Assembly: GCF_000349945.1 (NCBI RefSeq)
Contig: NC_020516.1
Location: 1,736,001 to 1,800,000 of the forward strand
Direction of reading: 5' to 3'
From: Azoarcus sp. KH32C
Lineage (GTDB): Bacteria; Pseudomonadota; Gammaproteobacteria; Burkholderiales; Rhodocyclaceae
Length of the DNA stretch: 64,000 bases
In this document: one piece after another, positions 59,703-64,000 of the stretch
How positions within the stretch are numbered: position 1 is the first letter of the stretch
Layout of the letters: each line of letters begins with the position of its first letter
Notes under the pieces: generated by a model
Seen by the model: the letters and a program-made list of their open reading frames with translations, nothing else
The model's database searches: none
What the model was told of the DNA's origin: nothing
Position numbers and translations under genes: made by a program

Positions 59703-59718
59703 TGGCACGCCCCCTGCG
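59703..59718 (+). promoter_or_regulatory. Sigma-54 promoter of the aldehyde dehydrogenase
   Basis: TGGCAC (59703-59708), five bases, then CTGCG (59714-59718), with exact GG-N10-GC spacing; the first base of the -12 box differs from the TTGC consensus. It lies 53 bases before the aldehyde dehydrogenase ATG. Confidence 0.7.
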
Positions 59719-59770
59719 AAAAGGTCCTGCGACGCAACAGCGTTTCAATCAACTACTGGAGACACCGTTC

Positions 59771-61291
<1,521 letters not shown>

Positions 61292-61383
61292 GCTTCGGTC
61301 GCCGCTGTGGCACGGACGCCTGACCGTGCCGCAGTGGTGGCGTTCTCCTCTCCCTCTCCTCCCTCCCAGAGTGGAAGAGTTAT

Positions 61384-61411
61384 CGGGCGGCCTCGGCCGC
61401 CCGTTTTTTTT
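61384..61411 (+). terminator. Rho-independent terminator after aldehyde dehydrogenase
   Basis: A GC-rich stem, CGGGCGGCC (61384-61392) with GGCCGCCCG (61395-61403), two-base loop before refolding, followed by eight T (61404-61411). This is the clearest intrinsic terminator in the window. Confidence 0.85.
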
Positions 61412-61449
61412 GCCGTGGACCTGGGGCACGGCGAGACAAGGAGATTCGA

Positions 61450-61806
61450 ATGGTCGACACGGTCATCGCAACGCCCGAGGCCGAGGCCTTGATCCAACGC
61501 CTGATCGCGCAGCACGGTCCGGTAATGTTCTTCCTCTCCGGCGGTTGCTGCGAAGGCAGTGCGCCGAACTGTTACCCGCGCGGCGAATTCGTCGTCGGGC
61601 CGGCAGACATCCTGCTCGGGCAGATCGCGGCCAGCCCCTTCTATATCAGCCGCTCGCAGTATGAGTTCTCGAAGCACACTCAGCTGATCATCGACGTCGT
61701 GCCCGGGCGGGGCGGGATGTTCTCGCTCGAAGGGCCGGAAGGCTACAGCTTCCATCTGCGCTCCCGTCTATTCACCGATGAGGAAATCGCGGAGCTCTTT
61801 CCCTGA
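61450..61806 (+). CDS. DUF779-domain protein linked to aldehyde dehydrogenase
   Basis: 118-residue protein with VMFFLSGGCCEGSAPNCYPRGEFVVGPADILLG and YEFSKHTQLIIDVVPGRGGMFSLEGPEGYSFHLRSRLF, matching the DUF779 family often found next to acoD/exaC-type aldehyde dehydrogenases. Function unknown; the Cys pair (SGGCCEG) may bind metal or redox cofactor. The ribosome site AAGGAG precedes the ATG, right after the terminator, so it may be read through or have its own promoter. Confidence 0.82.
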   Translation: MVDTVIATPEAEALIQRLIAQHGPVMFFLSGGCCEGSAPNCYPRGEFVVGPADILLGQIAASPFYISRSQYEFSKHTQLIIDVVPGRGGMFSLEGPEGYSFHLRSRLFTDEEIAELFP

Positions 61807-62008
61807 AGCATCCGTTGCGCGGAAGGCGCAAAGCGTCAACATGCTGCTGCTCCGTTTTGGGACAGGATGTTCCACCGCGCAACGATTTCTTTTGAAAGGC
61901 TTGTCGGAACGCCTCTTCGTCAATGTGGATCGAATCCTGCATGTTGCGGGTACTGCGGCTACGATGAACGCTATGTGGCCGACAAAAACATAACGAGGAG
62001 ACAATCTG

Positions 62009-62998
62009 ATGTTCCGCAATCTGCTGCGAGCGGCGTTCGCCGCGCTGGCGTCGTTCGCCTGTCTCGTCGGCGCCGCAAAGGCTGCCGACCTGCCGACGAT
62101 CCGCATCGGCGTCTTGCAGTACGGTACCGTCAGCTGGGAACTCGAAGTCATGAAGCGGCTCGGCCTTGCCGAGCGCGAAGGAGTGCGCTTCGAGGTCGTG
62201 CCGCTGGCGCTGAAGGACGCCGCGAACGTCGCGCTGCAGGGCGGGGCGGTGGACGTGATCGTCAACGATTGGATCTGGGTTGCGCGCCAGCGCGCCGAGG
62301 GGCGCGACTTCGCCTTTGCGCCGTATTCGCGTGCGATCGGATCGGTGATGGTGCGGCCGGATTCGAACATCCGCACGCTGGCGGACCTGCGTGGCCAGCG
62401 CATGGGGGTTGCCGGCGGCGCGCTCGACAAGAGCTGGCTGCTGCTCCGAGCATACTCCCGCAAGACCATCGGCGAAGACGCCGCAAAGCTCGTGAAGCCC
62501 GACTTCGGCGCACCGCCGCTCCTGAACGCACTGATGTTGAAGGGCGAACTGCCCGCGGTGCTCAACTTCTGGCATTTCTCGGCGCGCCTGCGTGCGGCGG
62601 GGATGCGCGAGTTGCTGAGCCTCGACCAGATCCTGCAGGGGCTCGGCGTCGAAGGCGAACTGCCGATGGTCGGCTGGGTCTTCCGCGAGGATTGGGCGAC
62701 CAAGAACCGTCCCGCGCTCGAAGCCTTCCTGCGCGCATCGGCCAAGGCCAAGCAGGCGATGCAGGAGTCCGACACGGTGTGGGCCGACATCCGCAGCCTG
62801 ACGCAGGCCGAGGACGATGCGACCTTCACCGCCCTGAAGCAAGGCTTTCGCGCCGGCATCCCGACGGCCGACGTCGCACGCGCCGAACGCACGGCCCGCA
62901 GCGTGTTCCGCATCCTGGCCGACGAAGGCGGCACCGATCTCGTCGGCTCGGCGACTGCCTTGCCGGCCGGCACCTTCTGGCGCGCGGGCGGCCGGTGA
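62009..62998 (+). CDS. NMT1/TauA-type ABC transporter substrate-binding protein
   Basis: 329 residues with a signal peptide (cleaved after KAADL region, about residue 26). Family marks: IRIGVLQYGTVSWELEVMKRLGLAEREGVRFEVVPL and VIVNDWIWVARQRAEGRDF, then VRPDSNIRTLADLRGQRMGVAGGALDKSWLLL. Ligand unknown (relatives bind sulfonates, thiamine precursors or nitrate-like compounds). GAGGAG precedes the ATG. Its stop overlaps the permease start (TGATG), so the importer genes are coupled. Confidence 0.88.
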   Translation: MFRNLLRAAFAALASFACLVGAAKAADLPTIRIGVLQYGTVSWELEVMKRLGLAEREGVRFEVVPLALKDAANVALQGGAVDVIVNDWIWVARQRAEGRDFAFAPYSRAIGSVMVRPDSNIRTLADLRGQRMGVAGGALDKSWLLLRAYSRKTIGEDAAKLVKPDFGAPPLLNALMLKGELPAVLNFWHFSARLRAAGMRELLSLDQILQGLGVEGELPMVGWVFREDWATKNRPALEAFLRASAKAKQAMQESDTVWADIRSLTQAEDDATFTALKQGFRAGIPTADVARAERTARSVFRILADEGGTDLVGSATALPAGTFWRAGGR

Positions 62999-63819
62999 TG
63001 AAGGGCGCGGTCGATGAGGCCGGCGTGATGCTCCTGGGCGAGCGCCGCAAGGCACCTCGGCTCGGCGTGCCGCGCGTCGGCGCGGAAGCTTGGCTGCGCC
63101 TCGCATCGCTCGCAGGATTCCTCGTCGTGTGGCAGGTCGCGGCGATGCTGTTCAATAGCTCGACGCTGCCGGCCCCTGCGGTCGTGTTCCGGCGCGTGTT
63201 CGACGAAATATTGTCGGGCGTGCTGCCGCTTCATCTCGGCATCACGCTCGCGCGCGTCGCGGTGAGCTTCCTGCTCGCGATGGCGATCGGCACCGCCATC
63301 GGCATCGCGATGGGGCGCTGGCGCCAGCTCGACCTGCTGCTCGACGGCTGGCTCGTGCTCGGCCTCAACATCCCGGCGCTGGTCACGATCATCCTGTGCT
63401 ACGTCTGGTTCGGCCTTAATGACGCCGCGGCGATCGTTGCCGTCGCGCTCAACAAGATCCCGACGGTGGTCGTCACCGTGCGCGAAGGCGCGCGCGCGAT
63501 CGACCGCGGCCTGATGCAGGTCGCTCAGGCCTATCGGCTACCGCGGCGCCTCACCTTCATGCGCGTGTATCTGCCGCAGCTCTACCCCTGGCTGATCGCC
63601 TCCGCGCGCTCGGGGCTGTCGCTGATCTGGAAGATCGTGCTCGTCGTCGAACTGCTCGGCCGCAGCAATGGCATCGGCTTCCAGCTCAACATGTTCTTCC
63701 AGCTCTTCGATATCGCAGGCATCCTGGCCTATACGCTGACCTTTGCCGCGGTGGTGCTTGTCGTCGAAGCGGCCGGCCTGCGCCCGCTCGAACGGCGGCT
63801 CACCCGCTGGCGGAGTTGA
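62998..63819 (+). CDS. ABC transporter permease (SsuC/TauC-like)
   Basis: 273-residue inner membrane permease with about six helices. The EAA loop is QVAQAYRLPRRLTFMRVYLPQLYPWL. The N-terminal 25 residues are hydrophilic. It starts with ATG 62998 overlapping the binding-protein stop, and the ATPase gene follows after three bases. The substrate is unknown. Confidence 0.88.
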   Translation: MKGAVDEAGVMLLGERRKAPRLGVPRVGAEAWLRLASLAGFLVVWQVAAMLFNSSTLPAPAVVFRRVFDEILSGVLPLHLGITLARVAVSFLLAMAIGTAIGIAMGRWRQLDLLLDGWLVLGLNIPALVTIILCYVWFGLNDAAAIVAVALNKIPTVVVTVREGARAIDRGLMQVAQAYRLPRRLTFMRVYLPQLYPWLIASARSGLSLIWKIVLVVELLGRSNGIGFQLNMFFQLFDIAGILAYTLTFAAVVLVVEAAGLRPLERRLTRWRS

Positions 63820-63822
63820 TCC

Positions 63823-64000
63823 ATGCTTGAAATCACGATCGACCGCAAATCCTACGCCGACCGCGGCGGGCGTCCGCATCTCGCGCTCGCGGGGCTCGAA
63901 CTGCGTGCCGCGCCGGGCGAATTCGTCTGCGTCGTGGGCCCGTCCGGTTGCGGCAAGAGCACGCTGCTCAACGTCATCGGCGGGCTCGATCACGACGTCG
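63823..64000 (+). CDS. ABC transporter ATPase (SsuB/TauB-like), 3' partial
   Basis: Only the first 59 codons are in the window. They show MLEITIDRKSYADRGG and then Walker A GPSGCGKST followed by LLNVIGGLDHDV, the typical start of nitrate/sulfonate-type ATPases. It is the third gene of the importer operon and is cut by the right edge. Confidence 0.88.
   Translation, partial: MLEITIDRKSYADRGGRPHLALAGLELRAAPGEFVCVVGPSGCGKSTLLNVIGGLDHDV

Overview
The window is a GC-rich, densely coded stretch of bacterial chromosome. It looks like a betaproteobacterium of the Rhodocyclales (Azoarcus / Aromatoleum / Thauera type). This rests on gene content and codon bias, not on a database match: a periplasmic quinoprotein alcohol dehydrogenase, a malonate decarboxylase operon with a TRAP transporter, -24/-12 promoters, flavohemoglobin, a DcaP-type porin and many two-component and PAS/GGDEF/EAL regulators. 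I found no rRNA, tRNA, CRISPR array, phage gene or insertion sequence.

Layout. 1-4363: a type I secretion operon (ABC transporter cut by the window edge, HlyD-type adaptor, TolC-type outer membrane protein). 4377-6864: an orphan LuxR-type regulator, glutathione peroxidase, a YajD-like HNH nuclease and WrbA. 7114-14064: the quinoprotein locus. A SoxYZ-like carrier, a metallo-beta-lactamase-fold hydrolase, a sensor kinase and a response regulator run leftwards. A PQQ alcohol dehydrogenase with the Asp-x-Asp metal signature of lanthanide enzymes and a double Cache protein run rightwards. The gap between them holds two back-to-back sigma-54 promoters with dyads in the middle. 14259-18185: a putative metallopeptidase, a small exported protein and a PAS/GGDEF/EAL protein. 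18322-27171: a porin, then an arginine/lysine-type ABC importer, a GlxA/ArgR-type regulator, both arginine N-succinyltransferase subunits and MarC. 27190-30474: a SWIM/SNF2 helicase.

30616-38038: an Lrp-type regulator divergent from an almost complete clostridial-type lysine degradation operon (kamA, kdd, a P-loop protein, kamD, kamE, kal, kce). It converts lysine to 3,5-diaminohexanoate and then to acetoacetate and crotonyl-CoA. 38112-40515: a PAS protein and flavohemoglobin flanking an NsrR-like operator, then an HD-domain hydrolase. 40536-52268: a leftward malonate operon (TRAP dctPQM, mdcACDEGBH, an SBF-family transporter), divergent from a UspA gene and an MdcY-like GntR regulator; TGTATACA palindromes lie in front of both directions. 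52435-57790: an exported beta-rich protein, a DUF3079 protein, arginase with a possible 31-codon upstream ORF, an EamA exporter and a hybrid histidine kinase.

57816-64000: an AcoR-like protein that has lost the GAFTGA loop and the Fis DNA-binding domain, divergent from an AcoD/ExaC-type aldehyde dehydrogenase with its own -24/-12 promoter and similar GTTG...CAAC dyads. A DUF779 gene and an NMT1/TauA-type ABC importer, cut by the right edge, follow. The alcohol dehydrogenase at 11 kb and the aldehyde dehydrogenase at 60 kb probably form one alcohol-to-acid pathway under related sigma-54 control. The arginine, lysine and malonate loci are catabolic modules, each with its own local regulator.
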